A stretch of 64,000 bases of DNA from NCBI GenBank assembly GCA_028583405.1, contig CM053246.1, positions 5,797,620 through 5,861,619 of the forward strand, given 5' to 3'. Shown one piece after another: positions 1 to 14,305 of this stretch. The position numbers and the translations under genes were made by a program. Numbering within the stretch: the stretch's first letter is position 1; each line of letters opens with the position of its first letter. A model generated the notes under the pieces. The model worked only from the letters and a program-made list of their open reading frames with translations. It searched no databases and was not told the origin of the DNA. Origin of the DNA: Pogonophryne albipinna. Lineage: Eukaryota; Chordata; Actinopteri; Perciformes; Artedidraconidae.

Positions 1-2511
1 TGAACTGGCTGTCAAAACGATTCTGTCATCTCCCCTTCTCTCCGGTGTTTAAAGATGCTGACACACTGTGTTTGGGGTACCAATGTCTTGTTTAGAAGTG
101 ATGGAGGCTTTTAGCCTTTTTTTCTAAACTCCCTTTATCCGTTTAAGTGTGCACTCAAGTGTTAGAATTTCTATTTCACCTGCCACAGACGTCTCCAGGC
201 ACATTGTGCGCACTCACAGCTTCCTTCAGGTCATCTGGCCAGACCCTTCTTTGAATTTACACACTTACTAGTTATGAAGGTCACTTATCTTCAGATTCTT
301 TATACTTCTATTATATTACTTGTATTTATTTTGTGATCCCTTGGCCTTGACACAGACACTCTGGTCAAATGTGCGATGTTTAGCTATGTTGCTTTCATAA
401 CATGTTCTTACAGAATAATGACTAGACACTTTTAAAACACACATATATGTTTATTTGACTTGCTTTGTCTAACTGTTTTACTAATGTGTGTTCGTAAATT
501 TGACATAAATGTAATTGGAAATGTCATGGTGATAACTATAAGCACACTTTGTTCACTCTTAGCAATGAATCTCCGCTTCAGCAGCACTTACAGACATCAG
601 ACTTTCCAGGTTTATTCCTCTATTTTCTTCATATTCTTAGTGTTGGTTATATTTCATTCATAGCCTGATTTATCCACCATTTTATTTATTATTCCTAATT
701 TTTTAATGGCTGTTGACAGTATATTTTTATTTATTTATGTAGTCATACACATCAAATAAACCCTCTCAGTATAAACATTTTATACTAATATGTCAACTAA
801 TCTTACAAATCTATTTTCAGAAAAACTTGTCATATAAAAAATGATTGACTTCATTTAAGTGATCAACCGGTGAAATGTCATGGTGATATTGATTAGTTAA
901 ATTGATAACCTTATTTATTTACCTGTAGTGTCTACTTTTAACCTACATTTTAATTGTGCTTAAAATTCTAGAAGATGCTTAGGATTTAAGACTTTGTATG
1001 TATTTGTGATGGTGTTAAGTGAATATTGTGCAGATAGTGAGTTGAGATGAAGCAGTGAGTAAAGAAGGCCAGATCAGATTCAGCTTTGGATCATTAATGT
1101 TTCAGAGGACGCCAGAAGGAGAATGGGAGAGTCACTGCCGGGATCCATTTCCTTTCACTGTGGCTTTGTCATTTTGGATCAATCCCACCCAACGTAGGCC
1201 TTTTGTGGCTCCTCTCTAATGGGGAGATTGGCAACAAACTGGCACGTGATAAAACGATTTCAAGGTGTTGGGTTTATGATATGGTTTTAATATGAGCAAA
1301 CAATTCAGTCACTTTTCATGGATAAAATAGATTGTTGTGGAAAGCATCATTTGACCAGCAGGGTCTCTCAACAAAGAGGACCTATGCATGAAGTAATGAT
1401 TCCCCCTCTCTGGCTTCCTCTTCCCCAGCCTTGTCCCATTGTAGGCCTCTGGGGCTGCTGAAGTACTTACCATCCTACTCCTCTATGCTGTGATCCCACC
1501 ATGGCATTACTCTGCTTTGATCCTGCTGCAGTCTGACACATGACCACACAGACCCCTGAATGGGCATTAGCACTGGCTTCAGCAAACCCAGCATCTGTGC
1601 CTCCCAGCACTGCCACTGCTCAAATCATTCATTAAATCAGAACACAAAAAGTAACTTTACTTGAATGCCTCAGCATAAATATTTGATCATGGCTGAGAAT
1701 AAATCTTTGTCATTTTGTTCTCCTTCCTCCTGCTGTGGGCCCCTTATAGATCTTCCTCGCCTCCTCTCTCTTAGCTATTTAGATACAGGCACATGCATGG
1801 CTGGGTCATTTGTGAAATGGATCTTATGCATCTTTTAGAAAGATTCCTAGCTGCCATCAGGCCAGGTTAAGGTTGTCATATGTCTTATGGTGTTATGTTC
1901 TGAAAGAGGCTACCGGTTGGAGGCACTAAACATTCCTCTGTTTTAACACTAGTTCATTTACATGTTGGCCACACAATCTGCTTGTACTGTACATGCTTTG
2001 TTTATTCAGGCAAAGACACCCTATGATTTATTACTGCATTCAATCAAGGCTTTAACAAGGCTTTTTGTCACGGACATACAAACAAACACAAAGGGATTTC
2101 AAATATTAAGTTACTAAGTTAGAGTAGACTTCATCCCCAAAATGTATATATTTAATATATCAATGAATCACCCGCATTACCTTCAATCTTTCACAGTTAG
2201 CGAATAATCAAAGGACTTTATTCAATTCTTGATGAATTGAATAACGGCAGAATTGTATTACAACATCAGACCTTTCACATCAATAGTATATTGCAATTGT
2301 CATTTGGTCAGGTGTATGCCCACGTTGTTGCAAGCCTAGCTTTCTAATACACTTTCTGTTTAATACACTCATTAGTTCATTCATTCAAATCGGGAAGCTC
2401 AGCAATAACATTAGGAACTAAGACGTTGAACATTGAAATGATCCATTCCTGGTGGTTCATGATTGCTTTTCCTTAGCTGACATTCAACCTCTTCAATTCT
2501 AACATTTACAC
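1..2511. other. Gene-free AT-rich flank, nothing recognised
   Basis: No exon with matching splice sites and no recognisable protein was seen on either strand. The stretch is AT-rich unique-looking sequence. It lies beyond the 3' end of the gfi1 gene, so regulatory elements are possible, but none can be supported from sequence alone. Confidence 0.5.
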
Positions 2512-2519
2512 ATTTAAAT

Positions 2520-3012
2520 TAGGGCTGTCAAGTTAACGCAAAAAATAAATAACGCCACTTATTATTTTAACGCGATTAACGCATGTGCATTTTTTGTCCT
2601 CGGCCGCCCCGTAGTTTCAGAGCGCATCGAGTTTAAAATACCATCTACAAGCTGATGCTGACAGCCCCGCTCCTGCTGCCTGCTTGTGGCAGACCACACT
2701 TCCACGCTCACCGGCAGGCACCGACTGGCCATCGGGAGGACCGGGAGAGACCTTACGTGTATTGTTGTTGTTAGCATCTGGTGCTAGCTAGCTGTGCTAA
2801 CGGATATAAGGAGCTGTTTAAATGAAAACAGAGGAGCGACATCTCGCCGACAACTGCGCCGAGCACTTGACTTTATGCAGGAAGCCAGACAGTGGGACAT
2901 TGTACGAACAGTCAGCACGGATAGTGCGCAACATGATCGCAGCGTCCAGGCAGCTCCCGTTCGAGCATATGCCTTGAGTTGCACATAGCTCCAACGCACA
3001 GACACACGCACA

Positions 3013-3079
<67 letters not shown>

Positions 3080-3351
3080 TGTATTGTATTATTGTATGAG
3101 AGGTTCCAGGTTGAATTGAGGAGAATATTTGTAATGTTCAGAGGTTGTTGTGTTTAATATTCATGAGAATTGTTGTCATTGTTCAAATGATAATAAACAT
3201 TTGCATAAAGCATATTTGTCCACTCATATGTTGATAAGAGTATTAAAAACTTGAAAAATATTCCTCTAAGGTACATTTAGAACAGATAAAAAATGTGCGA
3301 TTAATTTGCGATTAATCGCGATTAAATATTTTTAATCGACTGACAGCCCTA
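2520..3351. mobile_element. Non-autonomous hAT element, 832 bp
   Basis: The ends are perfect 11-bp inverted repeats, TAGGGCTGTCA at the left and its complement at the right. An exact 8-bp duplication ATTTAAAT flanks it at 2512-2519 and 3352-3359; that site is palindromic, which weakens it slightly as evidence. The ends are rich in TTAACGCG/GCGATTAA motifs. The interior has no transposase, but it holds a (CA)n run and a segment near 2763-2803 that recurs in another element near 21263. hAT membership is inferred from the 8-bp duplication and the end motif. Confidence 0.88.
3014..3077. repeat. (CA)n microsatellite
   Basis: About 32 uninterrupted CA units lie inside the hAT element. The open frames across it are repeat artefacts. 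Confidence 0.95.
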
Positions 3352-4280
3352 ATTTAAATATATACTTCTTACTCTTCATAATTACAATTGTTGCTTAAAA
3401 TACTTTGATTCATATTTCTTTATAAATTATGAAAATAATAATGAAAGGAAATGGCAATTTGAACTGGTTAGGTTCAACATTTGAAGATATGTGACAGAAT
3501 GTAGGCAATCACAGTTTTTATTTATCTTTCTTTACATCTTTCATTTTATTTAAATAATAGAAGAAAAAAAAATGTTCTTTTTGTTTCATGATAATGACTT
3601 AACATTCTAATAATCTGCCTATCAGAGTGAGATTGATCATCTCTTTGATCTTCAGATCCCCCATGGATCCCCCTGTTTCTCTTTGGCATTAGGGAGGGTG
3701 TTTCTGTTGATCACTTCACAAATGTTACATTCAAGCACACTTTTTGAGTTCCTTACTTCAAGATGTATACAAATGTTTAAAAACCTTTTAATTTAATAAA
3801 ATACATCTGATGAAAAAAGTACAAATCTGAGCGTTCCTACGAGTTTCTCTTCTGATTCTTCATGCACAGTTGTTCTTATTCTCGCATTAACGGTATAGCA
3901 TAGGATGTGTGCAGGTCTTACAGCTTTACATTCCACACATCACATTCACAGTAATGTCAAACCTTTTACTGGAGAACAAGAATTTAATCTGCACACTAAA
4001 AGGCTACACAGCTCTCTTTCTTGTCACTTGTGTTCATAAGATTTCATTTTCATGTGTTTTCTGTCCCCTCGAGAGAATAGAATACTTTGTTATCAAGCCT
4101 TTTAGCCTTAGAAGATCCTTTTAATGTCACCTTCAGGATTCATATGTTATCAGACATGACTTCAGATTAAAGGCGAAACCAGGCAACCAAGACGAGAGCA
4201 GAGATGGTAAAAGGATTGAACACAGGTTCTTTTATACAGAATATAAAATGATTTGTGTAAAACCATCCATGGAGCAGTGT

Positions 4281-4281
<1 letters not shown>

Positions 4282-4343
<62 letters not shown>
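4282..4343. repeat. (CA)n microsatellite
   Basis: About 31 uninterrupted CA units. Confidence 0.95.
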
Positions 4344-4345
<2 letters not shown>

Positions 4346-4788
4346 AGTGAGCGGCAGCAGAGCAGCCTTTCTGTTCCTGAGTGACAGCTCACATCCAAAT
4401 TGTCTAGTGATATGTAATGCTAAATGAACCGGATAAACATGTCTTTAAATGAATGGACAGCCTTCCCAACCCCCCCTCCCCGCCCTTCTTTAATCAAACC
4501 TGTGGGTCCCCATCTCAGGCAGCCCCCACACGCCAGCAGCGGTCCCCCATGGACTCATGCTGTTCAGGGCCACAGACCCTCAGAACAGAGGCCGGCTAAT
4601 GGAAAGCTTTCAGGGCGGCTGGAGAAAGATGTCGGCTCTCATTTGGCCTACACCATTTTCTGATATGACTGTGTGTGTGTGGGGGGGTCATGGCTTTAGA
4701 ATCACACACACGCACGCACGCACACCTTGGGACACGCCATTATAAATAGGTCTGAAAACTGAAAACAACAACACTGTCCACCCACACG

Positions 4789-4795
<7 letters not shown>

Positions 4796-4843
<48 letters not shown>
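4796..4843. repeat. (CA)n microsatellite
   Basis: About 24 CA units, preceded by a CG-containing alternating purine-pyrimidine stretch from about 4783. Confidence 0.93.
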
Positions 4844-4846
<3 letters not shown>

Positions 4847-5459
4847 CAGGCCTGTATTGGCCTCCATGAATGTTTCATATTATGTTGGGCTTTTCAACAC
4901 AAAGTCAAAACAGTCGACCATCACAATGACATCCATGATAAAAATATTGTAAACATATAAAACAATGGTATACTCCCCCTTCTTGCATTGTTAGCAAAAG
5001 CATAGTTAGATTTGGCATATTTCTTGTATGTGAAACCTTTCCGCAATAAACTTCATTTTGACCTTATAAGGCATTAAAAGACAGCAAACCTCAAATAAGA
5101 TAATATTTTTAAATAATCTCTAACCAAAGAAGAAAGGCCAAACAATATAATCCCATGTCTAGCTAGTCTAAGATATTTCGATAAGATTATAATTGCCTCA
5201 CTTTGAAGCTACAGCATGATAGGACATGTTAAGGGTTAAGAATAGGAATACCTATCTGTTTTAGATTCTGATGTTGCCAACCTAGTTTTTGATGTCAGGT
5301 CAGTGGGCCCTATTTGAAGGTATCTACCTGTCATTTGAATTACATTGAATCTCAGCTAATTATAATCCCCAATCAAGTGACAAAATGGAAGGCCAAAACA
5401 AGTTATTCATTTAGTTTCATACCTAACTTTGGGTGATAATATATTAAGTGTGGATTTAA

Positions 5460-6004
5460 TCTGCAGACGCTTTGGTTCACAAAAACTACCACCTGGGAAG
5501 ACTGGAGGAGGACCCAGTCCGGTAGCCTTTCAACTCCAGTAGAGCTTTCCTAGTATCCCTGTGAAGGCTGGGGCCATCGAACCAGAGTGAGCGATGTTCA
5601 AAGCCTCCATTCCAGAACATGCTGCCGTGAGCTATGGTCTTAGGTGCCTCAAGGGAACACTTTCAGGAACTCCCGAACCGACAACAAACCCGCCCTCTAT
5701 GGTCGAGGAAGAGTTGGAGAATGGGGGTGGGTCAACATCATTCTCCAGGAGAAGGTCACTGAGGAGTTAAAGAACTTCCCAGTGACAAAACCCCAGGTGT
5801 TGATGAGATCTGTGTAGAAAGGCTGAAGGCTCTGGGTGTTCAGGGACAGGCATGGATGACTAGTCTCGTAGAAGATGGGGACAGTACCTTAGAAGTACTA
5901 CATGGGCCCCAGATTACTCAGCCTCCCCAGAAAAGTATACTTTAGGGTGCTGGAACACCGGACCAGCTCCCAACCTCCCAAGGATGAAGATGGATGGATG
6001 GATG
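5460..6004 (+). mobile_element. Degraded non-LTR retrotransposon fragment, RTE/Rex3-like
   Basis: Around 5790-5830 the plus strand keeps a trace of the phrase PGVDEI followed by a leucine-rich stretch, known from the start of the reverse transcriptase of a common fish LINE. The fragment ends in a short GGAT tail (about 5990-6003), which fits RTE-type LINEs. Frameshifts and stops run throughout, so it is a dead, internally deleted copy. The clade assignment is from memory of the family and is tentative. Confidence 0.45.
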
Positions 6005-6005
6005 C

Positions 6006-7300
6006 TTCCGTTCAAAATGGGACAAACTTTTCTATGAATGTGCGCGACTAAACACATGATCATTCTGTAATACAAACAATGTTCTCAAACGAATAAGCTG
6101 TTCAGATGAATTGCTGTATGTCAAAGTGCACATGGTGTGTTAGGTGTGTCTAGGGACGTGTGTATAGCCGCGGCTGGCACTGCAGCAGGAAGCCCCCCCC
6201 ACACGCGTTCGGCCTGTCAGCCGCCGCGCTGATGTCTCTTGTTATTATTTTCCTCTCATTCTGCTGCCTTTTCTTTGCCGAGTCATGAATAATTTGTGTC
6301 TACGCCTTGTTGCTCAATGACAGCTGTGCAGTTGGTTTGCAGTCTGTTTTTCAGATCAGGTGAATAATGAATAAGCCTCTGCAACAAAAGAGCCATGTCC
6401 TATATGTGCCCTGCCTCTCTTCATCCTCCCAGCTTTAGGTGGCGTGTCAGTCGCCAAGGCAGGGGACAGGTGAGCAGGAGAGTCTCTCTGACGCAGAAAG
6501 TTCCCTAAATTAAAAGTGCATCTGCCACAAACTTCCTCAATCCTTTTCTGCATCTAACACACTAATCAGTGCTTTGGCTCTGAGAGCTTAGAAATCCTGG
6601 ATGTCTCTCAGGTTATCTCTCTTTGTAACCTGTCTAACCTGTGTGAAGTGTGCTGATGAGAGCGTGAGAGCAAATAGCACATTATTATTACAATATACAC
6701 AGCAGGTCTGTCGCCCAGGGAAACATCACATTAGCTCTCTCCACATGGTGCTCTGCATGGAAAGTACAATCTGACCGTTCACCAGATGTTGCTGATTCCA
6801 GATATTCACTCTTGTCAGCTGTTTGGGCGAGATCTGGGTCCCTCTTTTTTACCGAGGAGGTTCTCCATGTTTGTAAACCAGGAGATGGAGCTGTGGTGTT
6901 TTCCCCAACAATGTTGAAGTGTCATTTTGTTCCATTTTACGTACAACATTATTTTCTGCAGTCTATCTGACATCAAAACTCATAATAAATGAAGTCCAGA
7001 TTGAGAAATCATCTATCTTGTTCAAACGGAACAGCATAGTGTGTCTCTAGAAATCTCTCTTTTATTATTCATGTTTAATTTCATATTAATAATGAATCCT
7101 CCAAAAACCACAAAACCCTGACCCTGAACTTTCTAATTGCACAAATATGTCAGAGAAAAGGATTACCTCTGGGTATATGCATGTGCGGTTGTGTGTGCAC
7201 AGATGTGTGTTTTCTTGAGTGTGTGCACTTACGGACGGAGACGTAGAGTAGGACGCAGTAGACGTAGGAGGCCTAGATTTGAGCCTCAGAATGCAACGCT
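6006..7300. other. Gene-free flank, nothing recognised
   Basis: No exon, transposon end or RNA gene was found. A GC-richer patch near 6160-6240 is followed by an unusually T-rich pyrimidine stretch. Neither matches a feature I can name. Confidence 0.4.
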
Positions 7301-7309
7301 CTGATTACT

Positions 7310-7600
7310 CGCCCACTCCGATCGATCGAGCCGTCTTCTATTCATATTTCATATGCCTTGGGGCAGTGGGGTAATGCTTTGAAATATCTGCCGTGCCCTT
7401 GGAGGCAAATCTTGCCAGCCTAATGGCTCGTTTTGGAGATTTCTGTTGGAAAGCTCCTCTCTGTGTCCGTGCTTTGAGGAGCGTCTCAGAGGGGACCCTG
7501 CAATACCTCGACACAATAACAAGCCGCTGCTCAGTCACCACAGAGAGTTGTGATGGGAGGTTGATGTCTAATGTTCAATTGGTGTCTGAGAAACACACCT
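7310..7600. other. Candidate conserved non-coding element
   Basis: This stretch has balanced base composition and no simple repeats, and long frames are open on both strands without matching any protein. It differs in texture from the AT-rich, repeat-laden sequence around it. Developmental regulator genes such as GFI1 often have distal enhancers in this kind of flank. Conservation cannot be tested here, so this is a guess from composition only. Confidence 0.25.
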
Positions 7601-7658
7601 GAAGTTACCCACCGCCCGTTACTTTATAAGGTCATGGTCGGGCGGCTGCTTCAGAGGG

Positions 7659-7844
7659 TGGCTGTGGCTCAGTGGATAGTGTGCTGGACTTCGAATCAGG
7701 GGATAGCAAGTTCGAGTCCCACTGCAGTCAGCATGTCGTTGTGTCCCTGAGACACTTCCCCCCAAAGTGCTCCTGTGGGGATTGTCCACAGAACTGAATG
7801 TGTAAGTCGCTTTGGATAAAAGCGTCTAACAAGTGACATGTCAT
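7659..7844 (+). mobile_element. tRNA-derived SINE (fish V-SINE-like)
   Basis: The head looks like a tRNA gene, with an A-box-like TGGCTCAGTGG at 7665-7675 and a B-box GTTCGAGTC at 7710-7718. Together these form an RNA polymerase III internal promoter. The body ends in a CGCTTTGGATAAAAGCGTC segment (about 7808-7826), very common in teleost SINEs. No cloverleaf with paired acceptor ends follows, so it is a SINE, not a tRNA gene. Confidence 0.8.
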
Positions 7845-10230
7845 GTTAAAGGCACTTAATGGCAAACTTATAGTGAATTGAAATGATCGGGATAATTGTG
7901 AATATCCTAACACGAGTGACTTGAAAAGGAAGTTTAGTTAGATACTGTAAAGCCTGATTATAAAAATATAGGAATAATCTGTATTTGATTATCATCCTAA
8001 TCTTCCAACTCATTTGAGCCAATATGGAAACACATATTTATTGTCAGAAATGAGTCTCTCCTGTGGTGGAAAAGAACATTGTGCGCCTATCATGATGGCC
8101 CACTGGCAGCGGGAGATGAGTTTCAAAATAAGGAAACTATTTCAATTTAGGTTACAGGTTAATATGTGCATATTTTGTCTAATGTAACATTTCAGAGGAA
8201 ATATGTATTTCTCTGATGCTAATATTTGATTTGAACCCTTTGTCTTCCGGTACCAGTAGTGTCATCGCGCATCCCTAGAATTATAATGTTACACAGAACA
8301 GACACACAGTATTAATATGCTTTTGAATAATGTATCTTTTATTAAAGTTGTATTAATATGTTTTATGATTACCTTTTTTACATTAATTGTTGTCCTATCT
8401 GTGATCTGTAGAAATATAAGGTTTTTGAGAAAAATGTTTTGGCCACTATATACCATGACCTGAAAGCTTGTATCGGTGCCATTGGTGATTTCATTTAGAA
8501 ACTGCACCTCTATTACAAGCCCCTCTCTTCACATGTCATTTTAAATGAGAAGTTGTTGCAGATTAAATAAATGGCTCTCTCACTGCAGCACGCTGCAGCT
8601 CAGAGGTGCACAGCTCCATTAAGTTGTGGTTGAAATGAGCTCGCCTCTTCCTGTTCTCCTCCAGTCTGTTCATCTGGGGGTTTAAAATATTCAGTATTTT
8701 CGCCGGCCTGGATGTCGTTTGATTTTGGGGGAAGTCAGGCATAGAGAATCTTTGTGAGTCAGTGATTTCAATCAATGTTGAAGGAAGGCGACTAACTGAT
8801 TGTTCCTCTTCTATCTTCTACTTTGATAGAGTAAAGACGAAACGGTGAAAGAATCAAATGATGACAGTCATTATTACAACACTTAACTGGCATTTTAAGT
8901 ATAAAGCAAAAAGGCAAAACATGATGAAGGTTATGTATATCTCCCCCTCTCCATTATATTAGTATTCATCTTATTAATGAGACCGTTTGAAGTGGGAGGA
9001 GAGGCTACATACAGGGAGAAGACACAATATAAGTAGATGACTGAGGGGGGGGGGGTGAATGTGTATAGATATAGGCATATGGAGAATATACATGTGGATG
9101 TACAATGGTATGTAAATGGTTAATATGAAGAGAAGTATTGACTAACGTATAGATGTTCTATATGTGGGTCATGTGTCCCTGAAATCCCTTTTTTATTTGT
9201 ATTTCACATTGCTGATGAATGTCATTTTCATTGTTTAACATTTGGAATAAGCAATGAGAAACTGTCTGCCTTTAAGTTTGAATAAAAATAAATATATATA
9301 TATATTAATGGTATATGTAAAATGCTCATCTAATAAACTGATTATTTGTTTCATATATGACTTATAATGGTAAGTCAATGGAAGTCATTATTACCCCGCC
9401 TTTATTTAAGTCACTGTCCATAAAAAAACCCTTCTTTCATTTATCCCCTTATTGTCAGAGTCTGAATGATTGATTTCTGCCTGTAATTACTCATTTCCTG
9501 TAATCCACTCAGAGGCCTCGGATTAGATCCGTTTCTTATCACCATCAAACTCTTACAAACTATTTCTAACTCCATCCCCGCAGAAATCCCTCTGTGGATC
9601 ACAGCTGCTGCCAGCTTCCTGACACAACGGCTTTTCTCTTTCTTCTCCCTCTTATTTGTAAACAACAGTCATGAGGGTAACAAGCATCTGGTTAGCGGTT
9701 CAGTCCGCTCAGTGTTTGGGGTCTACACACCGGGCTGCATGGTCAAAACAAACAGGAGCCGCGGTGGCCTCTGGGCAATCACAATCACGGCAGCAGCAGG
9801 TTTATTGTGCTGAGGAAGGCCTTTTGGTTATGCTTGAATTATAATTATAATAAAGAAAATCACAAGTTCTGGAGATTTACCAATATCCTTCATTTAAAGT
9901 TTGTATTGTACTTTATGATTTTATCATCAACAACAAGAGAATCAAATGATAGGGAAGAAATAGGTTTATTCGTTAACGACAAAGAAGTTCATTCTGACAA
10001 TAAATAGTGCAAAATGGAAACATGAGAAGCTTCGTGAGTAAGTCCGAATAACCCTCTTGTTGATGAAATCCCTCAGTGAGGCTGTTGTGCCAGCAGCATG
10101 TCTCACTGACAACAAAGTGCCTCGGCTCTTTGAGAGGCGCAGATTTTCATCTGTGCGGCCGATCGTAATCCGGTTTGTGGGGGCACTCGTATTTTGGGTT
10201 AAATGAAGCTGATTTGTCGACATAACAAAC
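7845..10230. other. Gene-free flank 3' of gfi1
   Basis: No exon was recognised. There are short AT repeats near 9290-9306 and a G-run near 9046-9055. The 9440-9620 stretch holds several TTCCTG, TAATTA and CTTATC words of the type bound by ETS, homeodomain and GATA factors. That is suggestive for a blood-cell regulator but short words like these arise by chance. Confidence 0.35.
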
Positions 10231-10238
10231 ATGATACA

Positions 10239-10354
10239 TTTATTTAATCATATCTGCATTTCTCACAGTTCACATGCTTATCTCTGGTTTTCCGGTTCTT
10301 TAGAACAACCTGCTAGTTAGTGTTTGAATCCTCTCGTTTCAAATCCGTTTTATT
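10239..10354 (-). promoter_or_regulatory. Candidate gfi1 polyadenylation signals
   Basis: Two AATAAA hexamers on the minus strand, at 10349-10354 and 10239-10244, lie about 210 and 320 bp past the gfi1 stop codon. Either could set the 3' end. Confidence 0.45.
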
Positions 10355-10562
10355 TAGTGAAACATATACCTTTTTTCTTTAACAAAATAAATAAATACTA
10401 TACATATTTCCAATGCACTTTCACATTTACAAAGAAGATCAAATTGATCCAAGAAATGTCCTCACACTGCAGCCATTCTGAAAAAACGCGAACTTGAAAT
10501 GTCTGTCAGACGTCCTCACTCATTTGAATGATGTTTTGAAGACATGGTGTTCAGAGGTCTCT

Positions 10563-13114
<2,552 letters not shown>

Positions 13115-13462
13115 CTCTGGGCTGCAGTGAGTGAGAGTAATCCAGCTGTGGGGAGGGGGACCGCTGCTGCTCACGCTGAACTAAACACTGGTGGGGAGGC
13201 GCGAGGTCAGGAGCTTTAAGAGAGCGTCCAACCTGACGACAGAGCATGCGCACTGCGGCCGTCCCGTCTGCCAGGTGTTGCGCGGACAGGTGTCACTGCA
13301 GGGACTCCTCCGCACTTGTCTGCAAAGAAATATCCGCCCGCGGCGTTTCAGTGCGCAGAGTGCGGTTACAGGTCTGCCGCGGGGGGGGAGGGGGGGGGGG
13401 GTTGTTAGATTCACATCAAGGCAAATGCAGTTCTTGGTAATATAGGCCTATGATTCAAATTC
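13115..13462 (-). promoter_or_regulatory. Likely gfi1 5' leader and promoter region
   Basis: This lies directly upstream of the gfi1 start codon and is GC-rich with CpG-containing words, unlike the AT-rich surroundings. No TATA box is evident. A G-run at about 13381-13400 sits near its upstream edge. Assigned from position and composition only. Confidence 0.4.
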
Positions 13463-13470
13463 TCAATAGT

Positions 13471-14297
13471 CAGAGGTGTAAAAAGGACTCCGATCTTGTA
13501 CTCGAGTAAAAGTAGAAGTGAGTTTAGGAATACTCTGTTACAAGTAAAAGTCCTGCTTTCAAATCAAGTAAAAGTACAGAATATTGGCATCAAAATATAC
13601 TTAGTAAAAGTAATCATTCTGCACACTGGTTCCTTTCAGAATAATACATTACATTACATTAAGCTGAGGCTTTTATCCAAAGCGACTTACAATAAGTGCA
13701 TTCGACCAAGAAGATACAAACTTAAAGAAAACAGAATCATATAAGTACATCAGGTTTCATAGAGCAAAAACATTTCAAGTGCTACTCAACTGGCTTTAGA
13801 TAAGCCAGTCCTTTATTAGTATATAAGTGCTTTGTTAGTAATTCTATCGCTCAAAGTGGAGTCGAAAGAGATGAGTTTTCAGTCTGCGCCGGAAGATGTG
13901 CTGTCCTGATGTCAATGGGGAGCTCATTCCTTGGAGACAGGATAGCAAACCCACATATATATATGATATGTTTTATAATGATTGATCATGAAAGTGTTCT
14001 CAAAGCTGGTAAAGGTGCAGCTAGTTTGAATGACTTTGTAGACTGCAGGGTAGCTGGTGGATTTACTCCAGGTGGAACTAAAGTCTGATTCAACACTTGA
14101 TTATATTTCACATCATTAATTCAAAAGTAGGCCTAACTAAAGGTACTAAATAAATGTAGGGGAGTAAATGTACACCATTTACCTCTGAGTTGTAATGGAG
14201 TAGAAGCAAAACATTCAAATACTCAAGTAAAGTACAAGTATCTCAAAAATGTGCTTAAGTACAATACTTGAATAAATGTAGTTACTTTACACCACTG
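13471..14297. mobile_element. Non-autonomous hAT-like element with a nested repeat
   Basis: Ends are imperfect inverted repeats (CAGAGGTGTA and TACACCACTG), flanked by TCAATAGT (13463-13470) and TCAATGGT (14298-14305), an 8-bp duplication with one mismatch. Its arms carry the ACTCAAGTAAAAGTA words typical of a common fish repeat. A second repeat with TTTATCCAAAGCGACTTAC sits inside from about 13640 to 14045. A shorter relative is at 23369-23846. Confidence 0.78.
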
Positions 14298-14305
14298 TCA
14301 ATGGT

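Larger units (their letters stand above)
3360..5440. other. Gene-free flank with two microsatellites
   Basis: No gene was recognised. The stretch holds two (CA)n runs, listed separately, and otherwise AT-rich sequence without obvious repeat structure. Confidence 0.5.

Noticed and set aside
2784..3077. Cys/Val-rich frames around 3 kb
   Set aside because: They translate the CA repeat; there is no splice context or protein family.
7659..7844. tRNA gene
   Set aside because: A and B boxes are present, but there is no paired acceptor stem or plausible cloverleaf, and the body is the common fish SINE tail.
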